In this document: piece after piece, positions 14,076 to 25,334 of the stretch
Numbering within the stretch: position 1 is the stretch's first letter
Layout of the letters: each line of letters starts with the position of its first letter
Program-made: the position numbers and the translations under genes
Notes under the pieces: model-generated
The model's database searches: none
What the model saw: only the letters and a program-made list of their open reading frames with translations
What the model was told of the DNA's origin: nothing
Origin: Buchnera aphidicola (Cinara curtihirsuta)
GTDB taxonomy: Bacteria; Pseudomonadota; Gammaproteobacteria; Enterobacterales; Enterobacteriaceae
Direction: 5' to 3'
NCBI RefSeq assembly: GCF_900698895.1
Contig: NZ_LR217700.1
Span: 1-64,000, forward strand
DNA: 64,000 nucleotides

Positions 14076-14819
14076 TTAATATTTTTTATTTTCATTTATA
14101 TTCTTCCGATAGCTATTCCATTCGAATGTCAACCATAAACTATTTCCTAATCGCATTCTATCCATAACTCTTTCGCCTAATAAATTATTCATTCTTTTAT
14201 AATCTAAGTTAGATAACATTCCTGTAGATTTTTTTGATGATGAACGTCTATCAATAATTTGATTAATAATTATTTTTTCATATCGAGATTCTGTTTGCAT
14301 TCCGATTTCATCAATTATTAATAAATCTAAAATACATAAATTATGTAATAATTTTTTTTCTGTCATTTCATCTTTATTAAAAGATTTATTAAATGTTCCT
14401 TTTAAATTTGACATAAGATCTGCAATACTAATAATTAATACACTATTCCCGTTGGAAATTAAATAATTTCCAATTGCAGCAGCTAAATGGTTTTTCCCTG
14501 TTCCAGGTCGACCTGAAAAAATAAAGTTTGCAATACTGTTTTGAAAGTTTTTTGCGTATTTATTTGCTGCATAAAGTACTTTTTTATGACCTTCATGTTG
14601 TATATAGTAGTTTTTAAATGAACAGTTTATATATAACTCTTTTATTCCTGATCTACCTAATATTTTTTGTATTTTCATAGCTTTGTTTTTTTGAATTATA
14701 GATTTAGAATATTTTTTTCCTTGTTCTTGATTCCAAATTAATAATTCTTTATCATTATAAAATTTTGGCTGTATATATTTAGGCATTATTTTTTTTAATT
14801 TTATTAAAAGATTTTTCAT
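14076..14819 (-). CDS. dnaC: DnaC, replicative helicase loader
   Basis: Loads DnaB helicase at oriC and at restart sites. It has 247 residues (E. coli 245), with unusually strong similarity to E. coli. Landmarks are the N-terminal DnaB-contact region, NRAMK-like KAMKIQKILGRSGI, Walker A SGRPGTGKNHLAAAIGN, Walker B LLIDEIGMQTES, and the ISP loop/arginine-finger region RRSSSKKSTGMLSN, LLGERVMDRMRLGNSLWLTF. Its integrity contrasts with the erosion of dnaA. dnaT, its E. coli neighbour, is not seen. The 282-bp gap to rsmD has no recognisable gene. Confidence 0.96.
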   Translation of the reverse strand: MKNLLIKLKKIMPKYIQPKFYNDKELLIWNQEQGKKYSKSIIQKNKAMKIQKILGRSGIKELYINCSFKNYYIQHEGHKKVLYAANKYAKNFQNSIANFIFSGRPGTGKNHLAAAIGNYLISNGNSVLIISIADLMSNLKGTFNKSFNKDEMTEKKLLHNLCILDLLIIDEIGMQTESRYEKIIINQIIDRRSSSKKSTGMLSNLDYKRMNNLLGERVMDRMRLGNSLWLTFEWNSYRKNINENKKY

Positions 14820-15101
14820 TTATATTATTTTTTCCTTTAAATTTATTTTTATAGGTAAAAATATATACAATAGTTCAATTGAAAAAATATTATATATTTA
14901 TTTTTATTGTTTTTATAAAAATTAATAATAAAAATATATATTGTATATTGTAATTTGTTGTTGTTTATGTAAAAATAGATTTTCTTGTATAAGAATATTA
15001 TATTTTATTTTAAATATTATTGTTAGTATATATTTTATTTTTAATTGCATATATTTCTATTATTATAGAATAATTTTAATATTTTTTTTTATTAACTTTT
15101 T

Positions 15102-15671
15102 TTATATATTTTTATATTTATAGAATAATGATAATAAAACAATACCGATTTTTTTTTTTTTCATTAATTTCCAATTATTTGGTATATATATATTATTATC
15201 AGCATGTTCAATATATATTATTGAATTTTTTTGTGTCCAGTTATATTTTTCTAAATATATTATAGATTGATTTAATAATAATTTGTTATTAAATGGTGGA
15301 TCTAAATAGATAATATCAAATGGATTTCCTTTTTTTTTTAACCATTTTTGTGTTTTTACATGTAATACAGATATATTTTTAATTAAAAATTTTTTTAATG
15401 TTTCTTTTATTCTTTTTACTAAAATATAATTTTTTTCTAATGCTATTACTGACTTAGCTGATCTAGATATTGATTCTATACTTAAACTACCGCTTCCAGA
15501 AAAACAGTCTAAGCATATTGAATTTTTAATATATTTTTGTAACCAGTTAAAAACTACTTGTTTAATACAGTTTCTAGTGGGGCGTATATTAGTTTTACTT
15601 ATAGAATGTAGTACTCTTCCTTTAAATATTCCGCCAGTAATGCGGATTTTTTTTTGTTTTTTTGTTTTCAT
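15102..15671 (-). CDS. rsmD: RsmD, 16S rRNA m2G966 methyltransferase
   Basis: SAM-dependent methylation of G966 of 16S rRNA. It has 189 residues from the ATG at 15671 (E. coli 198), starting [19 protein letters not shown]. The SAM site is CLDCFSGSGSLSIES, and the catalytic N6/N2-methylase motif is DPPF in IIYLDPPFNNKLL. A longer in-frame reading to 15725 adds 18 hydrophobic residues that do not match the family. It is divergent from ftsY, as in E. coli. Confidence 0.94.
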   Translation of the reverse strand: MKTKKQKKIRITGGIFKGRVLHSISKTNIRPTRNCIKQVVFNWLQKYIKNSICLDCFSGSGSLSIESISRSAKSVIALEKNYILVKRIKETLKKFLIKNISVLHVKTQKWLKKKGNPFDIIYLDPPFNNKLLLNQSIIYLEKYNWTQKNSIIYIEHADNNIYIPNNWKLMKKKKIGIVLLSLFYKYKNI

Positions 15672-15747
15672 ATTTATTGCTCTACTTAATAGAATTATTA
15701 TTAATTTAAATTTTATTTTATGCATTATAATAAATAATGAGGTGTAT

Positions 15748-16787
15748 ATGTGTAGTAAAAAAAAAATTTTTTTTCTAGATTAAATATTTTTTCTAAAAAA
15801 AAAATATTAATTGAGTCTAAGCTTAAAGATACAAATAATTTAATTCATTCTAATAAATCTGTACCTAAAAACCAATTTTTTTCTTTTTTTAAAAATTCTT
15901 TACAAACAGCGAAAGATTTTTTTACTTTGAGTATAAAAAATATTTTTTCTAAAAAAAAATTAGATAAACGTATTTTTACAGAGTTAGAAAATTTATTATT
16001 ATTATCTGATTTTGGAACTAGTTCTACTGAAAAAATATTATATATGTTTAAATTAGCTATTGAAAAAAATAATATTACGGAATCAACAGTAGCTGTAAGA
16101 ATATTTAAGAAACAGTTATTAAATATGTTAAAAATAACTCAAAAAACAGATAGATATATTAATCCAAGCATGCCTTTTGTTATTTTAGTCATTGGTGTTA
16201 ATGGGGTTGGAAAAACGACTACTATTGTAAAATTAGCGCATTACTATAAAAAATTAGGAAAAACTGTTCTTTTATCTGCTGGAGATACTTTTCGATCTGC
16301 TGCAATTGATCAATTAGTAGAATTAGGTTCAAAATATAATATTTCAGTTTTTTCAAAGGCATTAGGTTCTGATCCTGCTTCTGTTGTATTTGATTCTATT
16401 CAAAACGCAATAAAAAAAAAAATAGATATTTTAATTATTGATACTGCTGGCCGTTTGCATAATAAAAATCATTTAATTCAAGAATTACAAAAAATTAATC
16501 GAGTAATTGAAAAATTTTATTTAACTTCATTTTATGAAATATTTTTAGTTTTAGATGCCGGAATAGGTCAAAACTCAGTGCAACAAGCTAAAATTTTTTC
16601 TACTAATTTAAATATTACTGGATCTATTATAACAAAATTAGATGGAACAGCAAAAGGAGGTGTTATTTTTTCTATTTTTAGTGATTTACTGATTCCAGTT
16701 TGTTATATTTGTACAGGAGAAAAAATAACAGATTTTAAAATATTTAATAAAAAACAATTCATTAATAGTTTTCTTAATATTTATTAA
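15748..16787 (+). CDS. ftsY: FtsY, SRP receptor; frame broken at a 10-A tract near the start
   Basis: Membrane-associated GTPase that docks SRP-ribosome complexes. The NG domain is complete: G1 GVNGVGKTTTIVKL, DTFRSAAIDQL, G3 DTAGRLHNKNHL and TKLDGTAKGGVIFS. The NG frame is open well upstream of the TTG at 15927 and encodes family N-domain sequence there (FFSFFKNSLQTAKDFF matches E. coli FFARLKRSLLKTKENL), so 15927 is not the true start. The only good start, ATG 15748 with GAGGTG just before it, reaches this frame if the A10 run at 15757-15766 is read as 11. That gives about 346 residues. The long acidic A domain of E. coli FtsY is missing. Followed by rpoH; ftsE and ftsX are absent. Confidence 0.9.
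15757..15766 (+). repeat. 10-nt poly(A) tract at codons 4-7 of ftsY
   Basis: A10 directly followed by T8. With ten A the ATG-15748 frame stops after 11 codons; with eleven it joins the FtsY frame. Confidence 0.85.
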
Positions 16788-16864
16788 ATAATATGTATTT
16801 ATCAATACCTACTGTGATTAATTGGTATGTTATTATATATCATGTATTTTATTTTTAGGATAAA

Positions 16865-17740
16865 ATGAAAAAAATAAAAAATCAAATCAATACAATTAGT
16901 TTTTTTAATATTGGTAGTTTAGATGCTTATATTCGAATGGCAAATTCTTTTGCTATACTAACTTCAAAAAAAGAAAAGTTATTAGCAAAAAAGTTATTTT
17001 TTTACGGTGATATAGAATCTGCAAAATTATTAATTTTATCAAATTTACGTTTTGTAATTCATGTTGCAAAAAATTATTCAGGATATGGTTTACCGCAAGC
17101 AGATTTAATTCAAGAAGGAAATATTGGATTAATGAAAGCTATTAGAAGATTTAATCCAGATGTTAACGTTAGATTAGTATCTTTTGCTGTACATTGGATA
17201 AAATCTGAAATTCATGAGTATGTTTTAAAAAATTGGCGAATAGTTAAAGTCGCTACAACAAAAGCTCAACGAAAATTATTTTTTAATTTAAGAAAATCAA
17301 AAAAGAGATTAGGTTGGTTTAATCGTAATGAAATAGAAATTGTTGCTCGTGAATTAGGAGTTAGTAAAAGAGAAGTTAAAGAAATGGAAGCTCGCATGTC
17401 AGCTCAAGATATTACTTTTGATATTACTTCGAAAGATTCTTATACAGATTACTCTGTAAATAATTTACGTTCTTCTTTTTATTTAGAAGATAAAAAATCA
17501 AATTTTGCAGTTAAGGTAGAAAAGGAAAATTGGGCATCTCATGCTACTACCAAGTTAAGTAATGCTTTATTAGTTTTAGATGAAAGAAGTCAGCAAATTA
17601 TTAAGCGGCGTTGGTTAGATCATAATGATTCTAAGATTACATTACAAGCAATTGCTCAGGATTACGGAATTTCAGCAGAAAGGGTTAGACAATTAGAAAA
17701 AAATGCAATGAAAAAATTAAAAATTGCTATTGAAGCATAA
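16865..17740 (+). CDS. rpoH: RpoH, heat-shock sigma factor (sigma-32)
   Basis: Directs RNA polymerase to heat-shock promoters such as the one before groESL at 11.2 kb. It has 291 residues (E. coli 284). Region 2 reads [21 protein letters not shown] and [18 protein letters not shown]. The RpoH box [12 protein letters not shown] near residues 137-148 is present. Region 4.2 ends [20 protein letters not shown]. It follows ftsY by 77 bp, where a short ATACC/GGTAT inverted repeat lies. Confidence 0.97.
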   Translation: MKKIKNQINTISFFNIGSLDAYIRMANSFAILTSKKEKLLAKKLFFYGDIESAKLLILSNLRFVIHVAKNYSGYGLPQADLIQEGNIGLMKAIRRFNPDVNVRLVSFAVHWIKSEIHEYVLKNWRIVKVATTKAQRKLFFNLRKSKKRLGWFNRNEIEIVARELGVSKREVKEMEARMSAQDITFDITSKDSYTDYSVNNLRSSFYLEDKKSNFAVKVEKENWASHATTKLSNALLVLDERSQQIIKRRWLDHNDSKITLQAIAQDYGISAERVRQLEKNAMKKLKIAIEA

Positions 17741-18533
17741 TATTTTTTTAAATATGACTTAATATTTATAAGAATATTTTAATATCAAACTTTTTTATAA
17801 TTTATTTTTTAATTATATAAATTAGATTATTTTAATAGATATTTCATTTTAAAAAAATGAATAATTTTCGTTATGTATAAAAATTTTTGATTTTATTAAA
17901 AAAAAATATAAAAATGTATTTTAATGTATTTAAAATAAATAATTTATTTTTTTAATAAAATATAATTTTTTTAAATAAAATAATTGATTTTTTTAATTAT
18001 TACAAATTTTTCAAAAATACTATTGTTTTATTAAATTTTAAAAATTTTTTTTTTAAAAGAAAAATTATAAATTATATTAATAATTTTTTATAGAAAATAT
18101 ATTTAATTTTTTTAAATTTTTTTATTATTTTTATTTTTATTGAAATTTTAATAAATCATTTATAATGAATTTTTTATTCAATATTTATTAAATTTTTACA
18201 TATATTTATTTTTTAAAATAAATAAAAATATTTTTAATTTTTTTTAAAGTGTATTTATAATAATGTTATATATATTCATAATATTATTATGCATATAATA
18301 TTTATTAATATTCAGCTGTAATTAAAAAAATTTAATTTTTAAATTAAATAATTTTTTTTATTTAAATTTTTACATCCATTAACAGAGAATGCTATACAAT
18401 TTATTTTTTTAAATTATAAATTCTTTTTTTTTAGTAAATATTATTATTTTTTTAATTTTATAAATATAAAATTTTTATTAATATTTATTTCAATAAATAA
18501 AATTTTTTAAAATAAAAATAGGAAAAAACATGT
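17741..18533. other. 793-bp gap between rpoH and metE
   Basis: Almost pure A/T with long T and A runs. I found no open reading frame or RNA gene. The only base-rich island is the promoter-like element near 18369-18398. It may hold a gene decayed beyond recognition. Confidence 0.6.
18369..18398 (+). promoter_or_regulatory. Possible sigma-70 promoter of metE
   Basis: TTTACA (18369-18374), an 18-base spacer and TATACA (18393-18398), about 135 bases before metE. The spacer contains the least AT-rich stretch of the whole gap (CCATTAACAGAGAATGC), which suggests constraint. No MetJ-type AGACGTCT operator is visible. In such AT-rich DNA the match is only moderately informative. Confidence 0.4.
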
Positions 18534-20816
18534 ATGTCAATAAAAAATCATATACTAGGATTTCCTAGAATTGGTTTGTATCGTGAATTAAAAACTGCTC
18601 AAGAGAATTATTGGTCAAACAAAATTACATTAAATGAATTATTAATAGCTGGAAAGAAAATTAGAAAAAAAAATTGGAAAATTCAGATTAAAAGTGGTTT
18701 AGATTATGTTACAGTGGGTGATTTTTCCTGGTATGATCATGTTTTAAATATCAGCATGATGATTAATAATATACCTAAACGCCATCGTTTTGATGAAAAA
18801 GAGTTAAATTTAGACACTTTATTTCGTGTAGCTAGAGGTTCTAAGTTAACTAATAAAAATTGTTCAGCATCAGAGATGACAAAATGGTTTAATACTAATT
18901 ATCATTATATTGTTCCTGAATTTACTAATAATCAAAATTTTTATTTTTCTTGGAAACAAATTATTGAAGAAGTTGATGAAGCTTTATCTTTAGGATATTC
19001 AGTAAAACCCGTTTTGTTAGGTCCTTTAACTTATTTATGGTTAGGCAAAGTAAAGGGAATTTATTTTAATAAATTAGATCTTTTAGAAAAAATATTACCT
19101 ATTTATCAAGAAGTATTATTAGAGTTAAGTTATAGAAAAGTTGAATGGATACAAATAGATGAACCAATTTTAGTTTTAGACCTTCCGAAGGATTGGAAGA
19201 AATCATTTAAATTATCATATAATATATTAAATCAAAATAAAATAAAAATTTTGTTAGCTACATATTTTGGTGATATACATCATAATTTAGAGATAATTAA
19301 CAATTTACCTATTCATGGTTTACATATTGATTTAATTTCTGGAAAATATAATTTATCTCAATTACATAATTATGTAAATAATAATTTTTTATTATCATTA
19401 GGAATAATTAGTGGTCGTAATATTTGGAAAGCAAATCTTCTTGAGTGGTTTAATAAATTAAAACCTTTTATGAATTTTAAAAATACATTTTGGATCAGTT
19501 CTTCATGTTCCTTATTACATGTTCCTGTGGATGTATCTATAGAAGATAATTTAACAGATTTTGTAAAATCATGGTTTTCTTTTGGTGTTCAAAAATGTTT
19601 AGAATTATCTATTTTATCTCGTGTATTAAATAAAAAATTAGATATACAAGAATTACATAATTGGATAAAACCAATTTATGCATATAGATCTTCTAATATT
19701 GTTAATAATGTAGTTGTTCAAAAACGTGTTTCAAAAATTTCTTTAGATCAAATAAAAAGAAAAAATAGTTTTTTTATACGCTCTAAAATTCAGAAAAAAA
19801 AATTAAATTTACCAATATTACCAACAACTACTATCGGCTCTTTTCCACAAACTAAAGAAATTAGAAAATTAAGATTAGATTATAATAATAAAATAATTAA
19901 TCAGTTAGATTATGAAAGAGAGATTAAAATACATATTAAAAATAATATAATTCAACAAGAAAAATTAGGTTTAGATGTATTAGTTCATGGTGAACCTGAA
20001 CGTAATGATATGGTAGAGTATTTTAGTGAATATTTAGAGGGTTTTGTATTTACTAAATATGGTTGGGTACAAAGTTATGGTTCTCGGTGTGTTAAGCCGC
20101 CAATTATTGTAGGAGATATTAGTCGAATTACTCCAATTACAGTAAAATGGTCTAAATTTGCTCAATCTCTAACTAAAAAACCAGTAAAAGCTATGTTGAC
20201 TGGTCCAGTAACAATTTTATGCTGGTCATTTCCTAGAGAAGACGTTTCTAAAGAAAATATATCTAAACAGATTGCTTTAGCTTTACAAGATGAAGTATTG
20301 GATTTAGAAAAATCTGGTATTAATATAATTCAAATTGATGAACCTGCTTTACGAGAGGGATTGCCGTTAAGAAAAAAAGAATGGAATGATTATTTATCTT
20401 GGTCTGTAAAATCATTTCAATTATGCTCATTTGGAGTAAAAGATAGTACTCAAATTCATACACATATGTGTTATTGTGAATTTAATGACATTATGTCTTC
20501 TATAGTAGATTTAGATGCTGATGTTATTACTATTGAAACATCTCGATCTGATATGGAATTATTAGAATTCTTTAAAACATTCAAATATCCGAATGATATT
20601 GGTCCCGGGGTTTATGATATTCACTCTCCAAATATACCTACTGTAAGATGGATAGAAAAATTATTAATTAAAGCTTTAAAGTATATATCATTAGAACAAT
20701 TATGGGTTAACCCGGATTGTGGTTTAAAAACTCGTAATTGGGTAGAAACATCATTAGCGTTACAGAATATGGTACAAGCCACTATAAATATTCGAAAGAA
20801 TTTTTTAAAAAAATAA
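18534..20816 (+). CDS. metE: MetE, cobalamin-independent methionine synthase
   Basis: Transfers methyl from 5-methyltetrahydrofolate (polyglutamate) to homocysteine. It has 760 residues (E. coli 753) and high identity throughout. The N-terminal half carries LGFPRIGLYRELK and EMTKWFNTNYHY. The catalytic half carries TTTIGSFPQT, HGEPERNDMVEYF and the zinc ligands in HTHMCYCEFND, the downstream Glu of ETSRSDMELLE, and Cys of NPDCGLKTR. ATG 18534 gives the family N-terminus; an overlapping ATG at 18530 is out of frame. The methyl donor comes from MetF at 34 kb. In related genomes purHD and hupA lie between metE and rpoC (from memory); they are absent here. Confidence 0.98.
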   Translation: MSIKNHILGFPRIGLYRELKTAQENYWSNKITLNELLIAGKKIRKKNWKIQIKSGLDYVTVGDFSWYDHVLNISMMINNIPKRHRFDEKELNLDTLFRVARGSKLTNKNCSASEMTKWFNTNYHYIVPEFTNNQNFYFSWKQIIEEVDEALSLGYSVKPVLLGPLTYLWLGKVKGIYFNKLDLLEKILPIYQEVLLELSYRKVEWIQIDEPILVLDLPKDWKKSFKLSYNILNQNKIKILLATYFGDIHHNLEIINNLPIHGLHIDLISGKYNLSQLHNYVNNNFLLSLGIISGRNIWKANLLEWFNKLKPFMNFKNTFWISSSCSLLHVPVDVSIEDNLTDFVKSWFSFGVQKCLELSILSRVLNKKLDIQELHNWIKPIYAYRSSNIVNNVVVQKRVSKISLDQIKRKNSFFIRSKIQKKKLNLPILPTTTIGSFPQTKEIRKLRLDYNNKIINQLDYEREIKIHIKNNIIQQEKLGLDVLVHGEPERNDMVEYFSEYLEGFVFTKYGWVQSYGSRCVKPPIIVGDISRITPITVKWSKFAQSLTKKPVKAMLTGPVTILCWSFPREDVSKENISKQIALALQDEVLDLEKSGINIIQIDEPALREGLPLRKKEWNDYLSWSVKSFQLCSFGVKDSTQIHTHMCYCEFNDIMSSIVDLDADVITIETSRSDMELLEFFKTFKYPNDIGPGVYDIHSPNIPTVRWIEKLLIKALKYISLEQLWVNPDCGLKTRNWVETSLALQNMVQATINIRKNFLKK

Positions 20817-20902
20817 ATTTAAATTTTTTATTCCACTTAATGCAATCTTTTTTATTGGTTGTATTTAGTGGTAAATTAAGTAGTAGTTATTCTGATAGCG
20901 CG

Positions 20903-20929
20903 TACTTAATAATTTATTAAGTATTTTTT
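20903..20929 (+). terminator. Rho-independent terminator of metE
   Basis: TACTTAATAA (20903-20912) and its exact inverse TTATTAAGTA (20914-20923), followed by TTTTTTA. It is a perfect palindrome with a U tract 90 bases after the metE stop. A second, wobble-rich inverted repeat (CCACT at 20833, AGTGG ending 20871) precedes it. Confidence 0.7.
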
Positions 20930-20986
20930 ATTTTTTTGTTTTTATAAAAATTAAAAGTATATTTTTAATTTTATATAAAAATATAT

Positions 20987-21010
20987 CGAGCTGTTTGTAA
21001 TATCAGCTCG
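20987..21010. terminator. Bidirectional terminator after rpoC
   Basis: CGAGCTG (20987-20993) pairs with CAGCTCG (21004-21010). On the plus strand it is followed by AATTTTTTTT. On the minus strand it lies just beyond the rpoC stop and is followed by an A/T-rich stretch. It probably ends the rpoBC operon and backs up metE termination. Confidence 0.7.
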
Positions 21011-21018
21011 AATTTTTT

Positions 21019-24000
21019 TTATATTCTGTTATTGATATTTTCTGTAGAATTTAATAGTTCAGATAAATTTGCAGCGGCTTCTTCTGCGCTAATAGAAGTT
21101 TTATTGTTTTTTTTGTTAGAAGAATTTTTTATTCTATTTTTTAATCTTTGTTTGTGGTATTGATATCCAGTTCCAGCTGGAATTAATCGTCCAACAATAA
21201 CATTTTCTTTTAATCCGCGTAATTTATCTTTTTTCCCTGCAACAGACGATTCTGTTAATACTCGAGTAGTTTCTTGAAATGATGCTGCTGAAATAAATGA
21301 TTCTGTAGCTAATGATGCTTTAGTGATACCTAATAAATCTCGAGAAAATGTAGCTATTTTTTTTTTGTTTTTTTTTATTTTTTTATTTTCTAGTATTATT
21401 CGTGAATATTCTATTTGTTCTCCTTTTAAAAAGGGGGAATCACCAGAATTTATAATTGTTGCTTTTCTTAACATTTGTCTAATTATTACTTCAATGTGTT
21501 TATCATTAATTTTAACTCCTTGTAATCTATAAACTTCTTGAACTTCATTTACTATATAATTTGTAACAGATTGTATTCCTCTTAATCTTAAAATATCATG
21601 AGGTGATTCAGGTCCATCTGAAATAATATCTCCTTTTTCTACTCTTTCTCCTTCAAAAACATTTAGTTGTCTCCATTTAGGAATCATTTCTTCATAAGTA
21701 TTATTTCCATTTGGAGGTGTAAGAATTAATCTTCTTTTACCTTTTGTTTCTTTTCCAAATGAAACAATTCCATTTATTTCAGCTAAAATAGCAAGTTCTT
21801 TTGGTTTTCTTGCTTCAAATAAATCAGCTACTCTTGGTAGTCCACCAGTAATATCTTTTGTTCCTACTGATTCTTGTGGAACTCTAGCTAATGTATCTCC
21901 TGAAGATATTTTTATTCCATTATCTAGCTGTATAATAGATTTTCCTGGTAAAAAGTATTGAGCGGGCATTTCAGTTCCAGGGATAAATACATCCAAACCG
22001 TTTTTATCTATAATTTTGAGTGATGGTTTTAAATCTTTTCCTTGTATATTTCTCTCAGATTGATCTAAAATTACTATAGAAGATAAGCCTGTTAATTCAT
22101 CGTTTTGTTTTGTAATACTTTGTCCGTCAATCATATCAATGAATTTAATATATCCGCTTACTTCAGTAATAACAGGAATAGTATGGGGATCCCATGTAGC
22201 AATTATTTCACCTGCATAAACTTTTTTTCCTTCCCCTTTTGTTAAAATAGATCCATAAGGTATTTTATAACTTTCTTGTGTTTTTCCTAGTTTGTCCAAT
22301 AATTTTAGTTCAACATTTCTAGAAGTAATAACAATTTTTCCGTTAGAGTTAATTACTGATTTTGCTTGATTTAAATGAATTATTCCGTTTTTTCGGATTC
22401 TAATACTTGATTCAGAAGCTACCTTTGAAGCTGCACCACCAATGTGGAATGTTCGCATGGTTAACTGTGTTCCTGGTTCACCAATAGATTGTGCAGCAAT
22501 AACCCCTATTGCTTCTCCTTTATTAACTAATTTCCCTCTAGCTAAATCACGTCCATAGCAATATGCACATACTCCAAAAGTTGTTTCACAGTGTACTACT
22601 GATCTTACTTTAATAGTATCAATAGAATTTTTTTCTAACATATTACATAATTTTTCATTTAGTAGCGTATTATGTGGTATCATAATTTTAATAGAATCTA
22701 AATAATAAATATTTTCTACAGTAATTCGACCTAATACTCTTTCTTTTAATGATTCTTTAACGTCTCCTCCTTCAATTAATGAACTCATTAATATTCCTTT
22801 TCGAGTTTTACAGTCAGTTTCCGTAACTACTAAATCTTGTGCTACATCTACCAGCCTTCTAGTTAAATAACCTGAATTTGCTGTTTTTAATGCTGTATCA
22901 GCTAATCCTTTTCTTGCTCCGTGTGTAGAAATAAAATATTGTAATACATTTAATCCCTCTCTAAAATTTGCTGTTATAGGTGTTTCTATAATTGATCCAT
23001 CGGGTTTTGCCATTAATCCTCGCATTCCTGCTAACTGTCGTATTTGTGCGGCAGAACCTCTAGCTCCTGAATCAGCCATAATAAAAATATTATTAAAAGA
23101 TTTTTGTATTATTTTTTTTTGATAATTGTCATATAAAATATCATATGATAAATTTTTCATCATAGCTTTAGCAATATTTTCATTTGCTGTCGCCCAGATA
23201 TCTATTACTTTATTATATCGTTCACTTACTGTTACTAATCCTGTTTGAAATTGTTTATGTATTTCTGATACTTCTTTTTCTGCTTCAAAAATAATATTTG
23301 TTTTTTCTTTTGGAATAATAATGTCATTTATACCAACGGATACGCCGGATTTTGCTGCATATGAAAATCCAATATACATGATTTGATCAGCTAAATTTAC
23401 TGTATCTTTTAATCCTAATATTCTATAACAAGTATTTAAAATTTTAGATATATCTGTTTTTTTTAATGTTTTATTTATAATGTTAAACGGTAATCCTTTT
23501 GGTATTATTGTCCAAAATATCGCTCTTCCTATTGTAGTCTTTATTATTTTCTTTTGTTTTATAAAATTATTTTTATCGTCTTTAATATATTCATGTATAC
23601 GAACGTTAACAATAGAATGTAAATCTACCGCGCCTAGATAATACATTCGCTCAGCTTCTTTTGAAGAAGATAGTAACATATTTTCTCCTTTTCCATTATG
23701 TTTTTGTCTTGTCATGTAATATATACCTAAAATTACATCTTGAGATGGAACAATAATGGGTTCCCCATTTGCCGGTGAAAGTATATTTTTTGTTGACATC
23801 ATTAATAATCTAGCTTCTATTTGAGCAGATTTTGTTAATGGAATATGAATTGCCATTTGATCGCCATCAAAATCAGCATTATAGGCAGCGCATACTAAAG
23901 GATGTAATTGTATTGCTTTTCCTTCAATTAACATTGGTTCGAATGCTTGAATTCCTAATCGATGTAATGTTGGCGCTCTATTTAATAAAATAGGATGTTT

Positions 24001-25251
24001 ATGAATAATTTCATCTAGTATATCCCATACAATAGGTTCTTCTTGTTCTACCATTTTTTTTGCAGATTTTATAGTAGTAGCAAGATTTTTTTTTTCTAAT
24101 TTTCCATATATAAAAGGTTTAAATAGTTCTAATGCCATTTTTTTAGGTATACCACATTGATTTAAACGTAGATAAGGGCCTACTGTAATTACAGATCTAC
24201 CGGAATAATCTACTCTTTTTCCTAATAGATTTTGTCTAAATCTACCTTGCTTTCCTTTTATCATATCAGCTAAAGATTTGAGAGGTCTTTTATTTGAACC
24301 AGTAATTGACCTCCCGCGTCTTCCATTATCTAATAAAGCATCAATTGATTCTTGTAACATTCTTTTTTCATTTTTAACAATAATGTCGGGAGCAGAAAGC
24401 TCTAATAAACGTTTTAATCGATTATTTCTATTAATAACTCTCCTATATAAATCATTTAAATCAGATGTAGCAAATCTACCTCCATCTAGTGGAACTAACG
24501 GTCTAAGATCCGGAGGTAATATCGGAAGAACAGTTAGAATCATCCATTCCGGTTTATTTTTAGAAGATATTAATGATTCAATTAATTTAATTCTTTTTGT
24601 CATTTTTTTTCTTTTTGTTTCTGAATTTATTTTTAATACTTCTTTTTTTAATTGAATACATGTGTTTTTTAAATCCATTTTTTTTAAAATTTTTTGTATT
24701 GCTTCTGCTCCCATTTGAGCTTCAAATTCGTCTCCAAATTCATTAATAGCATGTATATACTGATCTTCTGTTAAAACTTGATATTTTTCTAAATTTGTCA
24801 TACCTGGTTCTATAATTACGTATGATTCAAAATATAATACTCTTTCTATGTCTCTTAGAGGCATATCAATTAGTAAACCAATTCGTGAAGGTAATGATTT
24901 TAAGAACCAGATATGCGCTATAGGAGAAGCTAATTCGATATGACCCATTCTTTCTCTACGAACTTTACTTTGAGTAACTTCAACACCACATTTTTCGCAA
25001 ACTACCCCTCTATGTTTTAAGCGTTTGTATTTACCACATAAACATTCATAATCTTTTATAGGTCCAAATATACGAGCACAAAACAATCCATCACGTTCAG
25101 GTTTAAAAGTTCGATAATTTATTGTTTCTGGTTTTTTAACTTCCCCAAAAGACCATGATCGTATAATTTCAGGTGAAGCTAATGAAATTTTAATAGAATC
25201 GAATTCTTCATTTTTTGTGTTATTTTTAAAAAATTTTAATGTATCTTTCAT
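21019..25251 (-). CDS. rpoC: RpoC, RNA polymerase beta' subunit
   Basis: Catalytic subunit of RNA polymerase. It has 1410 residues (E. coli 1407). The N-terminal zinc finger is [20 protein letters not shown]. The active-site Mg motif is [12 protein letters not shown]. The bridge-helix/trigger-loop region has [18 protein letters not shown] and TMRTFHIGG. The second zinc site (residues near 890: [19 protein letters not shown]) is intact, as is the C-terminal [11 protein letters not shown]. It follows rpoB by 83 bp on the minus strand. Confidence 0.99.
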   Translation of the reverse strand: MKDTLKFFKNNTKNEEFDSIKISLASPEIIRSWSFGEVKKPETINYRTFKPERDGLFCARIFGPIKDYECLCGKYKRLKHRGVVCEKCGVEVTQSKVRRERMGHIELASPIAHIWFLKSLPSRIGLLIDMPLRDIERVLYFESYVIIEPGMTNLEKYQVLTEDQYIHAINEFGDEFEAQMGAEAIQKILKKMDLKNTCIQLKKEVLKINSETKRKKMTKRIKLIESLISSKNKPEWMILTVLPILPPDLRPLVPLDGGRFATSDLNDLYRRVINRNNRLKRLLELSAPDIIVKNEKRMLQESIDALLDNGRRGRSITGSNKRPLKSLADMIKGKQGRFRQNLLGKRVDYSGRSVITVGPYLRLNQCGIPKKMALELFKPFIYGKLEKKNLATTIKSAKKMVEQEEPIVWDILDEIIHKHPILLNRAPTLHRLGIQAFEPMLIEGKAIQLHPLVCAAYNADFDGDQMAIHIPLTKSAQIEARLLMMSTKNILSPANGEPIIVPSQDVILGIYYMTRQKHNGKGENMLLSSSKEAERMYYLGAVDLHSIVNVRIHEYIKDDKNNFIKQKKIIKTTIGRAIFWTIIPKGLPFNIINKTLKKTDISKILNTCYRILGLKDTVNLADQIMYIGFSYAAKSGVSVGINDIIIPKEKTNIIFEAEKEVSEIHKQFQTGLVTVSERYNKVIDIWATANENIAKAMMKNLSYDILYDNYQKKIIQKSFNNIFIMADSGARGSAAQIRQLAGMRGLMAKPDGSIIETPITANFREGLNVLQYFISTHGARKGLADTALKTANSGYLTRRLVDVAQDLVVTETDCKTRKGILMSSLIEGGDVKESLKERVLGRITVENIYYLDSIKIMIPHNTLLNEKLCNMLEKNSIDTIKVRSVVHCETTFGVCAYCYGRDLARGKLVNKGEAIGVIAAQSIGEPGTQLTMRTFHIGGAASKVASESSIRIRKNGIIHLNQAKSVINSNGKIVITSRNVELKLLDKLGKTQESYKIPYGSILTKGEGKKVYAGEIIATWDPHTIPVITEVSGYIKFIDMIDGQSITKQNDELTGLSSIVILDQSERNIQGKDLKPSLKIIDKNGLDVFIPGTEMPAQYFLPGKSIIQLDNGIKISSGDTLARVPQESVGTKDITGGLPRVADLFEARKPKELAILAEINGIVSFGKETKGKRRLILTPPNGNNTYEEMIPKWRQLNVFEGERVEKGDIISDGPESPHDILRLRGIQSVTNYIVNEVQEVYRLQGVKINDKHIEVIIRQMLRKATIINSGDSPFLKGEQIEYSRIILENKKIKKNKKKIATFSRDLLGITKASLATESFISAASFQETTRVLTESSVAGKKDKLRGLKENVIVGRLIPAGTGYQYHKQRLKNRIKNSSNKKNNKTSISAEEAAANLSELLNSTENINNRI

Positions 25252-25334
25252 GGATTATTCTTATAAATATATGAATAGTTAATATTTTAGGTTTTTGATG
25301 AGATTTATTTTTATATTTTTTTTATATTAATATT

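Noticed and set aside
14941-15123. Small 60-residue hydrophobic frame between dnaC and rsmD
   Set aside because: Composition is that expected from A/T-rich non-coding DNA. It overlaps the end of rsmD and has no ribosome site or recognisable domain.
15927-16787. FtsY starting at TTG 15927
   Set aside because: The same frame upstream encodes conserved N-domain sequence, so the real start is further up and needs the poly(A) correction.
24278-24655. Plus-strand open frames inside rpoC, rpoB, gyrB, dnaG and others
   Set aside because: They are antisense shadows of strongly conserved genes, without ribosome sites or family resemblance.
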